The notes under the pieces: generated by a model
Database searches by the model: none
Told to the model about the DNA's origin: nothing
What the model saw: only the letters and a program-made list of their open reading frames with translations
Made by a program: the position numbers and the translations under genes
Assembly: GCF_003385595.1 (NCBI RefSeq)
Contig: NZ_QNUE01000004.1
Coordinates: forward strand, 248,001 to 312,000
From: Chryseobacterium flavum
GTDB lineage: Bacteria > Bacteroidota > Bacteroidia > Flavobacteriales > Weeksellaceae
Length of the DNA stretch: 64,000 bases
Direction of reading: 5' to 3'
Shown: in pieces, positions 24,049 through 34,052 of the stretch
Numbering within the stretch: the first letter of the stretch is position 1
Layout: every line of letters begins with the position of its first letter

Positions 24049-25437
24049 ATGGATACAAGGAAAAACATGATATTAATTTTAGCATCAGTAGGGACATTTG
24101 TTGAAGCTTTGGATATTGCCATTATTAATTTAACGATTCCTTCTATTCAGGAACAGTTTCACATTGGAGCAGAAACCGTACAGTGGCTGCAAACCTTATA
24201 CGTTCTGTTTTTCGGGGGATTTCTGATTATCGGAGGTAAACTTTCAGACCAGATCGGAAGGAAAAAAATATTTTTGCTGGGTGCATTTATTTTTATGTTG
24301 ACATCGCTGGGCGCAGGAGTATCAGGAAGTTTTGAGGCATTGGCGGTATTCCGTGCTTTGCAGGGGTTAGGAGCTGCTTTTGTAATGCCCTCTGCTTTAT
24401 CTATTGTCACCAGTACATTCAGGGAAGAACAGGAAAGGAACAGAGCGATAGGAATCTTTAGTTCGTTTGCCGCTATCGGTTCGGGAAGCGGGCTTTCTGT
24501 AGGGGGAATTATAAGTACTTATCTGAGCTGGCACTGGGTATTTCTGATCAATGTTCCGATTCTTCTGGTTACTTTGGTCCTGTCTTTTTATTATCTGCCG
24601 GCAGATGAAAAAAACAAAACCGGTAGGAAAACAGATGTTGTTTCAGGAATATTGATGGTTCTAGGACTTTTAAGCCTGACCTACGGAACACACGAACTGG
24701 TTCATATTAAAGAACAGCCTTTCCTGGTAACAGGTTCATTGGTTTCAGCATTGATACTTCTTGTTATGGTGTATTACCGGTTGAAATCTGTTGTTGAGCC
24801 ATTAGTTGATGTAAAGCTGTTTAAACATAAATCTTTAGTAGTTTCCAATGCTGTATTCTTTACATTAGGGGCATTTTTTATCGGGTTTTTATTCCTGATT
24901 TCACTGATGCTTCAGAAAGATATGGGATATAGCGCTGCTTCCGCAGGATTAATGCTGGTGCCGTTCAGTATCATATCTGCTTTGACGGCGAAATTTATTT
25001 TACCTCACATTTCAAAACGGTTAAGCTCATCTCAAATGGGAATTTTCGGATGGTTATTTATGCTGGCGGGAGGAGTTGCATTATTAATATCTGTATATAC
25101 AGGACATCCTTTAGCGTTGGTATTAATAGGAGCGGCCTGCATTTCCGGAATTGGAATGACGTTTTGTTTTACTGCACTTTCGGTAATGGGAATCCAGGAT
25201 GTTGAGCCTTCAAACTATGGACTGGCATCAAGTCTGAGCTCTACAAGTTACTTTTTGGGAGCTGGGATCGGGCTGTCATTCATGACTTTAATGTCTCAGA
25301 TCTTTCCGTCAGAATGGTCAGTCGGAAGCCTTAACCTGATTATATTGATCTGTTATGCTCTTTTAGCGCTCGGAATGTTATTCTGTTTTATATGGAAAAA
25401 CTTAAAAGTGAAGCAGGCAAAAGTGATGGTTTCATAG
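24049..25437 (+). CDS. MFS drug exporter, DHA2 (EmrB/QacA) type
   Basis: 462 aa with about 14 membrane segments. The first loop contains GGKLSDQIGRKKIFLLG (about 62-78), the MFS motif A. Motif C-like glycines appear in AIGSGSGLSVGGIIS (about 143-157), the mark of the antiporter drug exporters. TM1 carries the D of FVEALDIAIINLTIP (about 17-31), as in DHA2 members. It acts in the inner membrane as a proton-coupled exporter; the substrate is unknown. It is divergent from the Lrp gene, with a short shared regulatory gap. Confidence 0.92.
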   Translation: MDTRKNMILILASVGTFVEALDIAIINLTIPSIQEQFHIGAETVQWLQTLYVLFFGGFLIIGGKLSDQIGRKKIFLLGAFIFMLTSLGAGVSGSFEALAVFRALQGLGAAFVMPSALSIVTSTFREEQERNRAIGIFSSFAAIGSGSGLSVGGIISTYLSWHWVFLINVPILLVTLVLSFYYLPADEKNKTGRKTDVVSGILMVLGLLSLTYGTHELVHIKEQPFLVTGSLVSALILLVMVYYRLKSVVEPLVDVKLFKHKSLVVSNAVFFTLGAFFIGFLFLISLMLQKDMGYSAASAGLMLVPFSIISALTAKFILPHISKRLSSSQMGIFGWLFMLAGGVALLISVYTGHPLALVLIGAACISGIGMTFCFTALSVMGIQDVEPSNYGLASSLSSTSYFLGAGIGLSFMTLMSQIFPSEWSVGSLNLIILICYALLALGMLFCFIWKNLKVKQAKVMVS

Positions 25438-25550
25438 AAGCGGTCTTAAAATACACAAACTATATGAAGAAGAATCGGCGCTTGGGTACCGGTTCTTTTT
25501 TTCTTTTGTTTTACCGCTTATTTACTACCTTTATCCCTTTACTATACGTC

Positions 25551-26297
25551 ATGAAAATACAGGTCATCAGTGATCTTCACAGGGAATTTGGAACTACTGA
25601 ATTATGTTTTGATCATTCGGATATTGTTGTACTGGCAGGAGACATCAATTTGGGAACCAAAGGAATTGAATGGATAAAAAAAGCAATTCCCCGTAAACCC
25701 GTAATTTATGTCCTGGGTAATCATGAGTACTATAAAGGTTCCTATCCGAAAACCCTTAACAAGATCAAAGATACCGCTTTGAATTCCAATGTATTTGTGC
25801 TGGAAAATTCATTTGTAGATATTGAAGGAGTACGCTTCCATGGTGCTACCTTATGGACGGATTTTTCAATCTTTGGGAATCCTGTTCAGTACGGAATGCT
25901 GTGCCAGTCCAAAATGAATGATTATAAAATGATCCGTCGGGATCCTTCTTATTCGAAAATGAGAACATTGGATACTTTTAAAATCCATCAGTTTTCAAAA
26001 CAATGGCTGCAGGAAAGCCTTGAAGATTCAAAAGGGCTTAAAAATATAGTAGTTACCCATCATGCACCCAGTATCAGATCTGTTCCTGAACATTACAAAG
26101 AAGATCCTGTTACATCTGCTTATGTTTCCGATCTGGAAGATTTAATTGTCACCTATCAACCTTTGTACTGGATTCATGGACATATTCATACTCCATGCAG
26201 ATATAAAATTGAAGGAACGGAAGTAATCTGCAACCCTCATGGTTATATTGATGAAAAGTACAACGGATATGACAGAGAACTGATAATTGTCGTGTAG
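25551..26297 (+). CDS. calcineurin-like metallophosphoesterase
   Basis: 248 aa from the ATG at 25551 (MKIQVISDLHREF); the in-frame start upstream overlaps the exporter gene and adds non-family sequence. Metal-site motifs run in the family order: DLH (8-10), GDINLG (about 34-39), GNHEYYKG (about 61-68), THHAPS (about 168-173) and HGHIHTP (about 206-212). All ligands for the two-metal centre are present. Related small proteins act as phosphodiesterases on nucleotides or RNA; the substrate here is unknown. Confidence 0.88.
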   Translation: MKIQVISDLHREFGTTELCFDHSDIVVLAGDINLGTKGIEWIKKAIPRKPVIYVLGNHEYYKGSYPKTLNKIKDTALNSNVFVLENSFVDIEGVRFHGATLWTDFSIFGNPVQYGMLCQSKMNDYKMIRRDPSYSKMRTLDTFKIHQFSKQWLQESLEDSKGLKNIVVTHHAPSIRSVPEHYKEDPVTSAYVSDLEDLIVTYQPLYWIHGHIHTPCRYKIEGTEVICNPHGYIDEKYNGYDRELIIVV

Positions 26298-26410
26298 CAA
26301 AAAAAGAAAAAAGAAAAAATAAATTTGCAGATCGTTTTCAGGCGTTCTTCACGTAGCTATTCTTTTACCCTTTCTCCTTAATTGCTATCTTCGTGTTCAA
26401 ATTTTTTCCC

Positions 26411-27325
26411 ATGCCTAAAAAAAAGTATCCGGAATCTGATTTTATTTCGCAGCTGGCATTTGATGAAGTCTTGCAGCAGGTAGAGTTTGATCTTAGAATC
26501 AAGGAATTTGTTGTAATGGAAATCGATAAGGTAAACTATATCATAAAACCGAATGTTCCTTACCGTTCCGATTATTTCTGTGTTTTTCTGGTACAGAGAG
26601 GAGGAGTTACATTCAGCTTGGATGATAAGAGCTATAAAGTTTCCAAAGGAGATATTGCTTTTTGCCCAAGACTTGAAACTTTTTGGCTGGATGAAATTAC
26701 TGAGAATTACAAAGCCAAATATATTTTCTTTTCATTGAATTTTATTTCCAATGCAGGTTTTAACTATAAGTCAAACAATGTCCTGAAAAGTTTGTCATCA
26801 GATCCTACCCATATTATCAGAAATGAGGCGGATATGTACAGAAAACTGAATTTCCACCTTGATGAACTTAAAATTTTGAATAATAAGGAAAAAGATAATT
26901 ACTATTTTAATGAAATGATCTGGCACCACTTTTCGCTGGTGATCTATGAAATTGATAATTACTTTAAAAAAATTGAAAAACCTCATGTTGTAACCAACAG
27001 AGAAGATGAACTGACAACCAGTTTTTTTAAACTGGTTCAACAATATTTTAAAGAAGAACATAATGTGCAGTTCTATGCAGATAAACTTTTTATCAGCCGT
27101 AAATATCTTACTAAAGTGATCAATAAAACTGTTTTTAAATCGCCAAGAGATATTATTCATCAGGTTTTAGCGATAGAAGCACGGCTACTGCTAAGAAATC
27201 CCAATTTGAATATCAATGAAGTGGCGGCTCTGCTGAAGTTTTCAGATCAGGCAGCTTTCAGTAAGTTTTTTAAAAAACACGTAGGCAGAGCTCCTTTGGA
27301 GTATAGAAAAGATGATTTATATTGA
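26411..27325 (+). CDS. AraC-family regulator near the efflux operon
   Basis: 304 aa from the ATG at 26411; a GTG 18 bp upstream is possible. The N-terminal half is an AraC cupin arm (YFCVFLVQRGGVTFSLDDKS near 50-70, then KGDIAFCPR). The C-terminal HTH pair holds VQFYADKLFISRKYLTKVIN and ISINEVAALLKFSDQ-like sequence ending FSKFFKKHVGRAPLEYR, the typical family finish. A TATCTTCG element lies shortly upstream. It precedes the RND efflux operon by 215 bp on the same strand and could be its activator. Confidence 0.9.
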   Translation: MPKKKYPESDFISQLAFDEVLQQVEFDLRIKEFVVMEIDKVNYIIKPNVPYRSDYFCVFLVQRGGVTFSLDDKSYKVSKGDIAFCPRLETFWLDEITENYKAKYIFFSLNFISNAGFNYKSNNVLKSLSSDPTHIIRNEADMYRKLNFHLDELKILNNKEKDNYYFNEMIWHHFSLVIYEIDNYFKKIEKPHVVTNREDELTTSFFKLVQQYFKEEHNVQFYADKLFISRKYLTKVINKTVFKSPRDIIHQVLAIEARLLLRNPNLNINEVAALLKFSDQAAFSKFFKKHVGRAPLEYRKDDLY

Positions 27326-27540
27326 TAATCAGTTATTTATGTGTATTGGTGTTTTTTTGCCAAATTTAATGTTTTTATTGATGGAACATATCGGGATGTT
27401 TTATTACAAATGGCTATAAATGATATTTCTCATGTTTTAAATAATAAGGAGTCTTTTTGACAAAATAAAAAGTTTTTTGAATAATCCTATTGAGTTTTTT
27501 TCGTTCGAATTTTGTACGGTAAATTTAAAAGGATATTGTT

Positions 27541-28686
27541 ATGCAAAGATTTTTTATTCAGAAATCAACTTTACTTTTCCTCTCACTCATTGTCCTTACC
27601 GGATGCAGGAAAAACAAACAGGATCAGTCTCTTCAGCAGAAGGCTCCGGAACTTCCCGTGGAAATAGTGAAGCAGGGAGATGCTTCTGTTTCCAGAGAAT
27701 ACGCCGCTTCCATAGAAGGTATTTCCAATGTGGAGATCAGGCCTCAGGTGACAGGATATTTAAGTAAAATTTTTGTAGATGAAGGAGATTATGTAAGAGC
27801 AGGCCAGCCTCTTTTCAAAATTGAAGATCAGGTATTCCGGGAACAGCTGAAAAGTGCACAGGCTGCTTTGATTACTGCACAGGCCAATCTTTCCACTTCA
27901 AAAATTGATCTGGACAGAAAGAAAGAGTTATTCAGAAATAAAATGGTTTCGGAAATTCAGGTAAAAGAAGCAGAGGCTGCATATAATGCCGCAAGAGGAG
28001 CAGTCAGCCAGTCAAGTTCTTCTATTGAATCAGCCAGAATTAATCTTAATTTTTCTACAATAAAAGCACCGGTAAACGGATTTGTCGGAAGATTCAACTA
28101 TCGTCTGGGAAGTCTAATGACTCCCGGTAATCCGGAACCTATTACTTTACTTTCAGACATTCATCAGGTATATACATATTTCAGTTTAAGTGAAAATGAC
28201 TTTAATAATTTCCAGAAGCAATATACAGGAACCAGTATTCATGAAGTAATTAAAAATACACCGGCAGTATCCTTATTACTCTCCGGAGGTGAAAAATATG
28301 CAGAAACAGGAAGAATAGATGCCGTTGAAGGACAGTTTAACAAGACTACGGGATCTATTACTTTAAGGGCAAAGTTTAATAATCCAAACAACTTTCTGAG
28401 GAGTGGAAATACCGGCAAAATAGTGCTTGACCAGTTTTACAGTAATGTTATCCTGCTTCCTATAGCTTCTACAAGAACCATTCAGGATAAAGTTTTTGTT
28501 TTTACCATTAAAGGTGGAAAAGCTGTCATGCTTCCGGTTGAAATCAATGGGAAAGCCGGGGATTATTTTATAGTATCCAACGGGCTTAAAGCTGGGGATC
28601 AGTATATTGTATCCGGTTTCGACAGGTTACAGCCGGGAACCCCTGTAGTAGCTCAGAAAAAGAATGCTCAACAGAAAAAATCGTAA
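27541..28686 (+). CDS. RND efflux periplasmic adaptor (lipoprotein)
   Basis: 381 aa of the MexA/AcrA membrane-fusion family. The lipobox L-T-G-C ends at Cys22. Next come a beta-barrel strand set, the lipoyl half-domain VEIRPQVTGYLSKIFVDEGD (about 65-85), the alpha hairpin (about 100-165, KSAQAALITAQANLSTSKID) and the second lipoyl half FSTIKAPVNGFVGR. It links the inner-membrane pump to the outer-membrane channel. The pump gene begins 9 bp downstream and the channel gene follows, a complete tripartite operon. Confidence 0.95.
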   Translation: MQRFFIQKSTLLFLSLIVLTGCRKNKQDQSLQQKAPELPVEIVKQGDASVSREYAASIEGISNVEIRPQVTGYLSKIFVDEGDYVRAGQPLFKIEDQVFREQLKSAQAALITAQANLSTSKIDLDRKKELFRNKMVSEIQVKEAEAAYNAARGAVSQSSSSIESARINLNFSTIKAPVNGFVGRFNYRLGSLMTPGNPEPITLLSDIHQVYTYFSLSENDFNNFQKQYTGTSIHEVIKNTPAVSLLLSGGEKYAETGRIDAVEGQFNKTTGSITLRAKFNNPNNFLRSGNTGKIVLDQFYSNVILLPIASTRTIQDKVFVFTIKGGKAVMLPVEINGKAGDYFIVSNGLKAGDQYIVSGFDRLQPGTPVVAQKKNAQQKKS

Positions 28687-28695
28687 AAAGAAATC

Positions 28696-31600
28696 ATGTT
28701 AAAGAAAATTATAAAAAGACCCGTACTGGCAACGGTTATTTCCGTCCTGCTTGTTATTTTGGGGATTGTTGGCATGGTGAGCCTCCCGATCACTAAATTT
28801 CCTGATATTGCTCCTCCGACAGTAATGGTTACGGCTGCCTATCCGGGAGCCAATGCGGAGACTATAGCCAGATCAGTGGCCCCACCATTGGAAAATGCGA
28901 TCAATGGAGTTGAAAATATGGATTATATTACTTCCACAGCAAGTAATGACGGAACATTAAATATCACTGTTATTTTTAAATTAGGAACAGATCCGGACCA
29001 GGCTGCCATTAATGTCCAAAACAGAGTTGCCCAGGTAACAAATCAGCTTCCTGCGGAGGTTATTCAGGCCGGGGTTACTACAGTTAAAAGACAGAACAGT
29101 ATGATTGCGATGGTTTCATTAACCAGTAAGGACGGCTCAATGAGTGACCTTTTTCTTGAAAACTATGCAAAAATCAATATTGTACCTGAGCTGAAAAGGG
29201 TAAAAGGAGTAGGCGATGCTATGGTATATGGAAATAAAGATTACTCAATGCGTATCTGGCTGGATCCCAATAAGCTTACCTCATATAATCTTACTCCGGC
29301 AGATGTCTCCCGGGCAATTCAGACTCAAAACCTGGAAGCAGCACCGGGAAGACTGGGAGAAAGAAGTAAGGAGGTAATGGAGTATGTACTTCGCTATAAA
29401 GGGAAATTTACAGAACCTGAACAATATGAAAATATTACGATCAAAGCATTGAATGATGGTTCCGTTTTAAAATTAAAAGATATTGCTAAAGTGGAGTTCG
29501 GAGCGTATAGTTATACGGTTTCTTCCAGTTTCAATAAGAAGCCTTCGGTGACAATGGCAATATTCCAGATGGCGGGATCTAATGCCAATGAAGTACAAAT
29601 TGCCCTTCAGGAAAGAATGAAGGAGCTGGAAAAATCCTTTCCGGAAGGGATGGATTATGAAATCCCGTATGCTACAAAAGACGCGCTGGACCAATCCATA
29701 GAGCAGGTAGTACATACCCTGATAGAAGCCTTTATTCTTGTTTTTATTGTTGTGTATATATTCCTTCAGGATTTTCGTTCTACCCTGATCCCGGCCATTG
29801 CAGTACCGGTGTCTATCGTGGGAACTTTCTTTTTTATGAAAATTTTCGGATTCTCCATCAATATCCTGACCCTGTTTGCTTTGGTACTGGCTATTGGAAT
29901 TGTTGTAGATGATGCGATTGTAGTGGTGGAGGCAGTTCATGCTAAAATGGAACATAAAAAGCTAAATCCAAGGGCCGCAACCATGTCTGCGATGAGTGAA
30001 ATCACAGGGGCAATCGTTTCCATTACCCTGATCATGTCTGCTGTGTTCGTACCCGTAGCATTTATGAGCGGTTCTACAGGATTATTTTACCAGCAGTTTG
30101 CCCTTACACTGGCTATAGCAATTGTTATTTCAGCGGTAAATGCCCTGACATTGAGCCCTGCTTTATGTGCTTTATTCCTGAAACAGAATCATGGAGAAGG
30201 ACATGAAAAAATGAATTTTAAAGACCGCTTTTTTGCAGGCTTTAATGCAAGTTTCAATAAACTTACATTCCGTTACGGGAAAGCAATATTATTCCTGTTA
30301 AAAAGAAAGTGGGTGACACTGATTATAATTATTGTCTTTGGTGGATTGTTTGCCTGGATGTCTATGACCACTCCTAAAGGATTTATTCCGGATGAAGACC
30401 AGAGTTTTATCATTGTAACGGCTAATCTTGCACCGGGGGCGTCAAAAGACAGAACTTCAAAAGTGGTTTCCGATACAGAGGATCTTTTAATGAAGAATCC
30501 GGCTGTAGAAAAGGTGATTTCGGTAGATGGACTTAACCTGTTCAGCAGCTCCATGTCATCTTCAGCAGCTACTATTTTCGTTAAATTAAAAAAAGGAGGA
30601 GAAAGGGGACCGGTTAATGATATTAATGCCATAATCGGACAGACCCAAGGGATGCTTTCTCAGGATAAAAGAGCCAATTTTCTTGTAATCAATACCCCGA
30701 CGGTAGATGGTTTCGGAAATACAAGTGGAACGGAGCTCGTACTTCAGGACCGTACGAATGGAGAACTTCAGAATTTAGGAAATATCTCCTATGGAATGAT
30801 GGGAGCTTTAATGCAGAGACCTGAGGTGGCAGTAGCGTTTACAACGTTTGATGTTACCTACCCACAGTTTGAAGTACTGGTGGATGAGGTGAAGTCTGCC
30901 CAGCTTGGAGTGAACGTTTCTGACGTATTGGGAGTGATGCAGGGATATTACGGAAGTATTCAGGCTTCAGACTTCAACAGGTTTGGTAAATATTACAGGG
31001 TACTGGTGCAGTCTACTCCTGAAATGAGACAGGATAAAGAATCACTGAACGGGATTTTTGTAAAGAATAATTCCGGGGAGATGGTTCCTGTAAATACGCT
31101 GGTAAGCCTGAAGCAGGTAACAGGAGCTGAAGTGGTAGACCGTTTCAATCTTTTCAATTCTTCTAATCTAACGGTTATGGCGGCACCGGGATATAGTACC
31201 GGACAGGCTATGGCAGCCATTGAAGAAGTAAGTAAACAGGTCCTTCCTCCAGGATATACTTATGATTATAAAGGGATGAGCCGTGAAGAAGCAGGTTCAG
31301 GGTCACAGTCGGTAATGATTTTCGGATTATGTATCGTGTTTGTATTCTTTCTGTTATCTGCACAGTATGAAAGTTATATTTTGCCATTGGCTGTGTTAAT
31401 AGCTATTCCGGCAGGACTTTCAGGAGTATTTGTAGGAATTACATTTGCAGAACTGTCTAATAATATTTACGTTCAGATTGCTCTGGTAATGCTGATCGGG
31501 CTTTTAGCAAAGAATGGTATTTTGATTGTGGAGTTTGCAATACAGAGACGCAGGGCGGGTAAAAGCCTTATTTCTGCTGCTATTGAGGGGGCAAAAGCCC

Positions 31601-31836
31601 GTCTGCGTCCTATTTTGATGACTTCACTGGCATTTATCACCGGACTGATTCCTTTGTTGTTTGTAGTTGGCCCTTCGGCGTTAGGTAACCATTCCATTGG
31701 GTATGCGGCAATATCAGGAATGCTTTTCGGAACGATCCTGGGTATTTTTGTGGTTCCGGTACTTTTTGTAGTGTTCCAGGCGTTACATGAAAGGATTAGT
31801 GGAAGGGTTATAACAGAGGCAGACTGGGAATATTAA
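28696..31836 (+). CDS. RND efflux pump, HAE1 family
   Basis: 1046 aa, full length for AcrB/MexB-type pumps. The N-terminus LKKIIKRPVLATVISVLLVI is TM1. The proton-relay segment GIVVDDAIVVVEAVHA sits in TM4 (about 403-418) and keeps both Asp residues. The second half has GLLAKNGILIVEFA in TM10. Two large periplasmic loops (about 30-340 and 560-870) form the pore and docking domains. It is in the inner membrane and exports hydrophobic or amphipathic drugs by proton antiport; the range here is unknown. Gap to the channel gene is 5 bp. Confidence 0.97.
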   Translation: MLKKIIKRPVLATVISVLLVILGIVGMVSLPITKFPDIAPPTVMVTAAYPGANAETIARSVAPPLENAINGVENMDYITSTASNDGTLNITVIFKLGTDPDQAAINVQNRVAQVTNQLPAEVIQAGVTTVKRQNSMIAMVSLTSKDGSMSDLFLENYAKINIVPELKRVKGVGDAMVYGNKDYSMRIWLDPNKLTSYNLTPADVSRAIQTQNLEAAPGRLGERSKEVMEYVLRYKGKFTEPEQYENITIKALNDGSVLKLKDIAKVEFGAYSYTVSSSFNKKPSVTMAIFQMAGSNANEVQIALQERMKELEKSFPEGMDYEIPYATKDALDQSIEQVVHTLIEAFILVFIVVYIFLQDFRSTLIPAIAVPVSIVGTFFFMKIFGFSINILTLFALVLAIGIVVDDAIVVVEAVHAKMEHKKLNPRAATMSAMSEITGAIVSITLIMSAVFVPVAFMSGSTGLFYQQFALTLAIAIVISAVNALTLSPALCALFLKQNHGEGHEKMNFKDRFFAGFNASFNKLTFRYGKAILFLLKRKWVTLIIIIVFGGLFAWMSMTTPKGFIPDEDQSFIIVTANLAPGASKDRTSKVVSDTEDLLMKNPAVEKVISVDGLNLFSSSMSSSAATIFVKLKKGGERGPVNDINAIIGQTQGMLSQDKRANFLVINTPTVDGFGNTSGTELVLQDRTNGELQNLGNISYGMMGALMQRPEVAVAFTTFDVTYPQFEVLVDEVKSAQLGVNVSDVLGVMQGYYGSIQASDFNRFGKYYRVLVQSTPEMRQDKESLNGIFVKNNSGEMVPVNTLVSLKQVTGAEVVDRFNLFNSSNLTVMAAPGYSTGQAMAAIEEVSKQVLPPGYTYDYKGMSREEAGSGSQSVMIFGLCIVFVFFLLSAQYESYILPLAVLIAIPAGLSGVFVGITFAELSNNIYVQIALVMLIGLLAKNGILIVEFAIQRRRAGKSLISAAIEGAKARLRPILMTSLAFITGLIPLLFVVGPSALGNHSIGYAAISGMLFGTILGIFVVPVLFVVFQALHERISGRVITEADWEY

Positions 31837-31841
31837 TTCAA

Positions 31842-33263
31842 ATGAATTTAAAAATGAAAATTAAAAATATAGCATATATCATCATTTCAGGAGTGGCAAT
31901 ATCCTGTAAAGTTCAGAAATATGAGCGCCCTCAAATTCAAATGCCGGAAGCTTTCAGAAATGACAGTATTGTTGCAGAAGATGATAAAAATATAGCTGCG
32001 ATCAACTACAAAGATTTCTTTAAAGATCCTGTTCTGGTTGGCTTGATTGACCAGGCAATGATCCGGAACAATGATCTTCAGCTTGCTTTAAAACAGATCG
32101 AATTTGCTTCGTTAGCTTATAACCAGAGCAAATGGGGAAATGTACCTGTTATAAGTGCAGCTGCCAATGCCAATATCAGCCGTCCTTCAGACAACAGCAT
32201 GAATGGGATGATGGCAGGACAGTTTATGGGAAAACGTTATATGGAAGACTATACAGCTTCTGTTAATATTTCCTGGGAAGCTGATATCTGGGGAAAGATC
32301 AAAGGAAGAAAAGAACAGGCCCTTGCAGAGTATCTTAAAACCCAGGAAGCAGGAAAAGCTGTAAAGACACAGCTGGTAGCTGCCGTTGTACAGGGATATT
32401 ACAACCTGCTGATGCTGGATACCCAACTGGAGATTACAAAGTCTAACCTGACATATGCTGATAATACCCTGAAATTTCTGATCAAGCAGCAGGAACTGGG
32501 GATAACAACAGCTTTGGCCGTGCAGCAACAGGAAATTATAAAAGATCAGATCCTAAAATCAATTCCTGCCATTGAAAGCTCCATTGCAACACAGGAGAAT
32601 GCATTAAGCCTGCTGACAGGTTCAATGCCGGGTAAGATTGAAAGAAGCGGCAGCCTGAATACGGTGCTGTCTCCGGATCGCATTTCAGCAGGAATTCCTT
32701 CAGAACTGTTAAGTTACCGGCCGGATGTAAAGAGTGCTGAACTTGAAGTAAGGAAAAGTGCTGCAGCCATTCATGTTGCGAAAATGAGCATGTATCCGTC
32801 ACTGAATATTACAGCCCAGGGCGGGGTAAATGCTTTTCAGTTCAGCAAATGGTTCAGTATTCCCGGATCCCTGTTCGGAATGGCTGCGGGAGCTATTGCA
32901 CAGCCTGTACTGAACGGGAAGCAGCTGAAAACTCAATATGAACAGTCTAAGGTACTGGCAGATCAGGCAGAAATCATGTTTAAGCAATCTGTTTTAAAGG
33001 CTGTAGGCGAGGTTTCGGATGCACTGGTTCAGATTCAGAAGCTTGAGGAGCAGGAAAAAATTGCGGAGGGGCTGGCCTTGAAGTCAGGTGAAGCGGTAAA
33101 GAAGGCAGATGTGTTATTTAAATACAATTCAGCTACGTATGTGGAAGTGATCATGGCACAAACAAACAAGCTTCAGGCAGAACTTGAATTGGCTTCCCTC
33201 AAAGCACAAAGACTGAATGCCATAACAGTACTCTATCGTTCCGTAGGAGGTGGATGGCAATAA
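31842..33263 (+). CDS. outer-membrane efflux channel, OprM/NodT family lipoprotein
   Basis: 473 aa. The signal peptide ends in a lipobox with Cys22 (VAISC), typical of OprM-type channels. The TolC fold shows two internal repeats with long amphipathic helices (QLALKQIEFASLAYNQSKWG near 80; RPDVKSAELEVRKSAAAIHV near 295) and the DWEADIWG-like VSWEADIWGKIKGRKE stretch (written NISWEADIWGKIK here). An alternative ATG sits four codons in. It completes the tripartite exporter encoded by the three adjacent genes. Confidence 0.95.
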   Translation: MNLKMKIKNIAYIIISGVAISCKVQKYERPQIQMPEAFRNDSIVAEDDKNIAAINYKDFFKDPVLVGLIDQAMIRNNDLQLALKQIEFASLAYNQSKWGNVPVISAAANANISRPSDNSMNGMMAGQFMGKRYMEDYTASVNISWEADIWGKIKGRKEQALAEYLKTQEAGKAVKTQLVAAVVQGYYNLLMLDTQLEITKSNLTYADNTLKFLIKQQELGITTALAVQQQEIIKDQILKSIPAIESSIATQENALSLLTGSMPGKIERSGSLNTVLSPDRISAGIPSELLSYRPDVKSAELEVRKSAAAIHVAKMSMYPSLNITAQGGVNAFQFSKWFSIPGSLFGMAAGAIAQPVLNGKQLKTQYEQSKVLADQAEIMFKQSVLKAVGEVSDALVQIQKLEEQEKIAEGLALKSGEAVKKADVLFKYNSATYVEVIMAQTNKLQAELELASLKAQRLNAITVLYRSVGGGWQ

Positions 33264-33272
33264 AGTAAAATT

Positions 33273-33308
33273 AAACCTGCTTCGTCTATAGTGATGCAGC
33301 AGGTTTTT
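33273..33308 (+). terminator. efflux operon terminator
   Basis: AAACCTGCT (33273-33281) and AGCAGGTTT (33298-33306) plus T run, with a 16-base loop. Confidence 0.75.
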
Positions 33309-33322
33309 AATCCATTATCATT

Positions 33323-33877
33323 ATGAAGAATACAAATATACAAGAGGGGATTATTCTTATTCCGGATTTTAGCGGATTTACAGAATTTGTGTTCAATACC
33401 AAACTATATACAGGAGAATATATTGTAAGACAACTACTTTCTACGCTGATCGATGTGAACAGCCATTATTTTGAAATTTCTGAAATTGAAGGAGATGCTA
33501 TCTTGTTTTACCGGTATGATGAAAGTCCATCGTACCAGCGTATTTCAGGAATGCTCACAAAAATGCGCAATGCTTTCAACCGGAAAATTGAAGAGCTCAG
33601 CAAAAACCTGAGTATAACGATTGAGCTGTCTTTGAAGTTTATAGTACACTATGGAACATTTTCACAATACAATATCGGGAATTTCAGAAAATTATATGGC
33701 AAAACCATTGTAGAAGCCCATCAGTTTTTGAAAAATGAATGGGCGGAACAGCCCTCCTATGCTTTGTTCAGTAATTCCTTTCTGGAAAACAGCAGCAATA
33801 AGGAAGCTGATTTCAATACAGGCAAACTTCATTTGCCGGATGTAGGGGTTATCCATTATTTTGAAAATTTAAACTAG
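33323..33877 (+). CDS. DUF2652 protein, class III cyclase-like fold
   Basis: 184 aa. The N-terminal GIILIPDFSGFTEFVFN (9-25) and FEISEIEGDAILFYR (about 51-65) match DUF2652 and copy the layout of class III nucleotide-cyclase cores, in which a D-x-S-G-F-T strand and an E-x-x-G-D-A-I hairpin surround the metal site. The second metal-binding Asp falls in EGDAIL. Whether it makes a cyclic nucleotide is not known; DUF2652 proteins are usually treated as uncharacterised. It stands alone between two terminators. Confidence 0.8.
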   Translation: MKNTNIQEGIILIPDFSGFTEFVFNTKLYTGEYIVRQLLSTLIDVNSHYFEISEIEGDAILFYRYDESPSYQRISGMLTKMRNAFNRKIEELSKNLSITIELSLKFIVHYGTFSQYNIGNFRKLYGKTIVEAHQFLKNEWAEQPSYALFSNSFLENSSNKEADFNTGKLHLPDVGVIHYFENLN

Positions 33878-33918
33878 CATATTTTTTAATATTAATCCTT
33901 GTAAATTTGCTATTGCTA

Positions 33919-33950
33919 GGGCCCGGATGAGAGAGATCCGGGCTTTTTAT
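33919..33950 (+). terminator. terminator of the DUF2652 gene
   Basis: GCCCGGAT (33921-33928) and ATCCGGGC (33936-33943) followed by TTTTTATTTT. Confidence 0.9.
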
Positions 33951-34052
33951 TTTACTGTTTTATCGAAAATTAGAAAATTATTCAATTTTTTCACAATCCG
34001 GTGTAACAAAAACAACAGGATAGTGGTCTTATAGAATAAACTAGAACTTCAA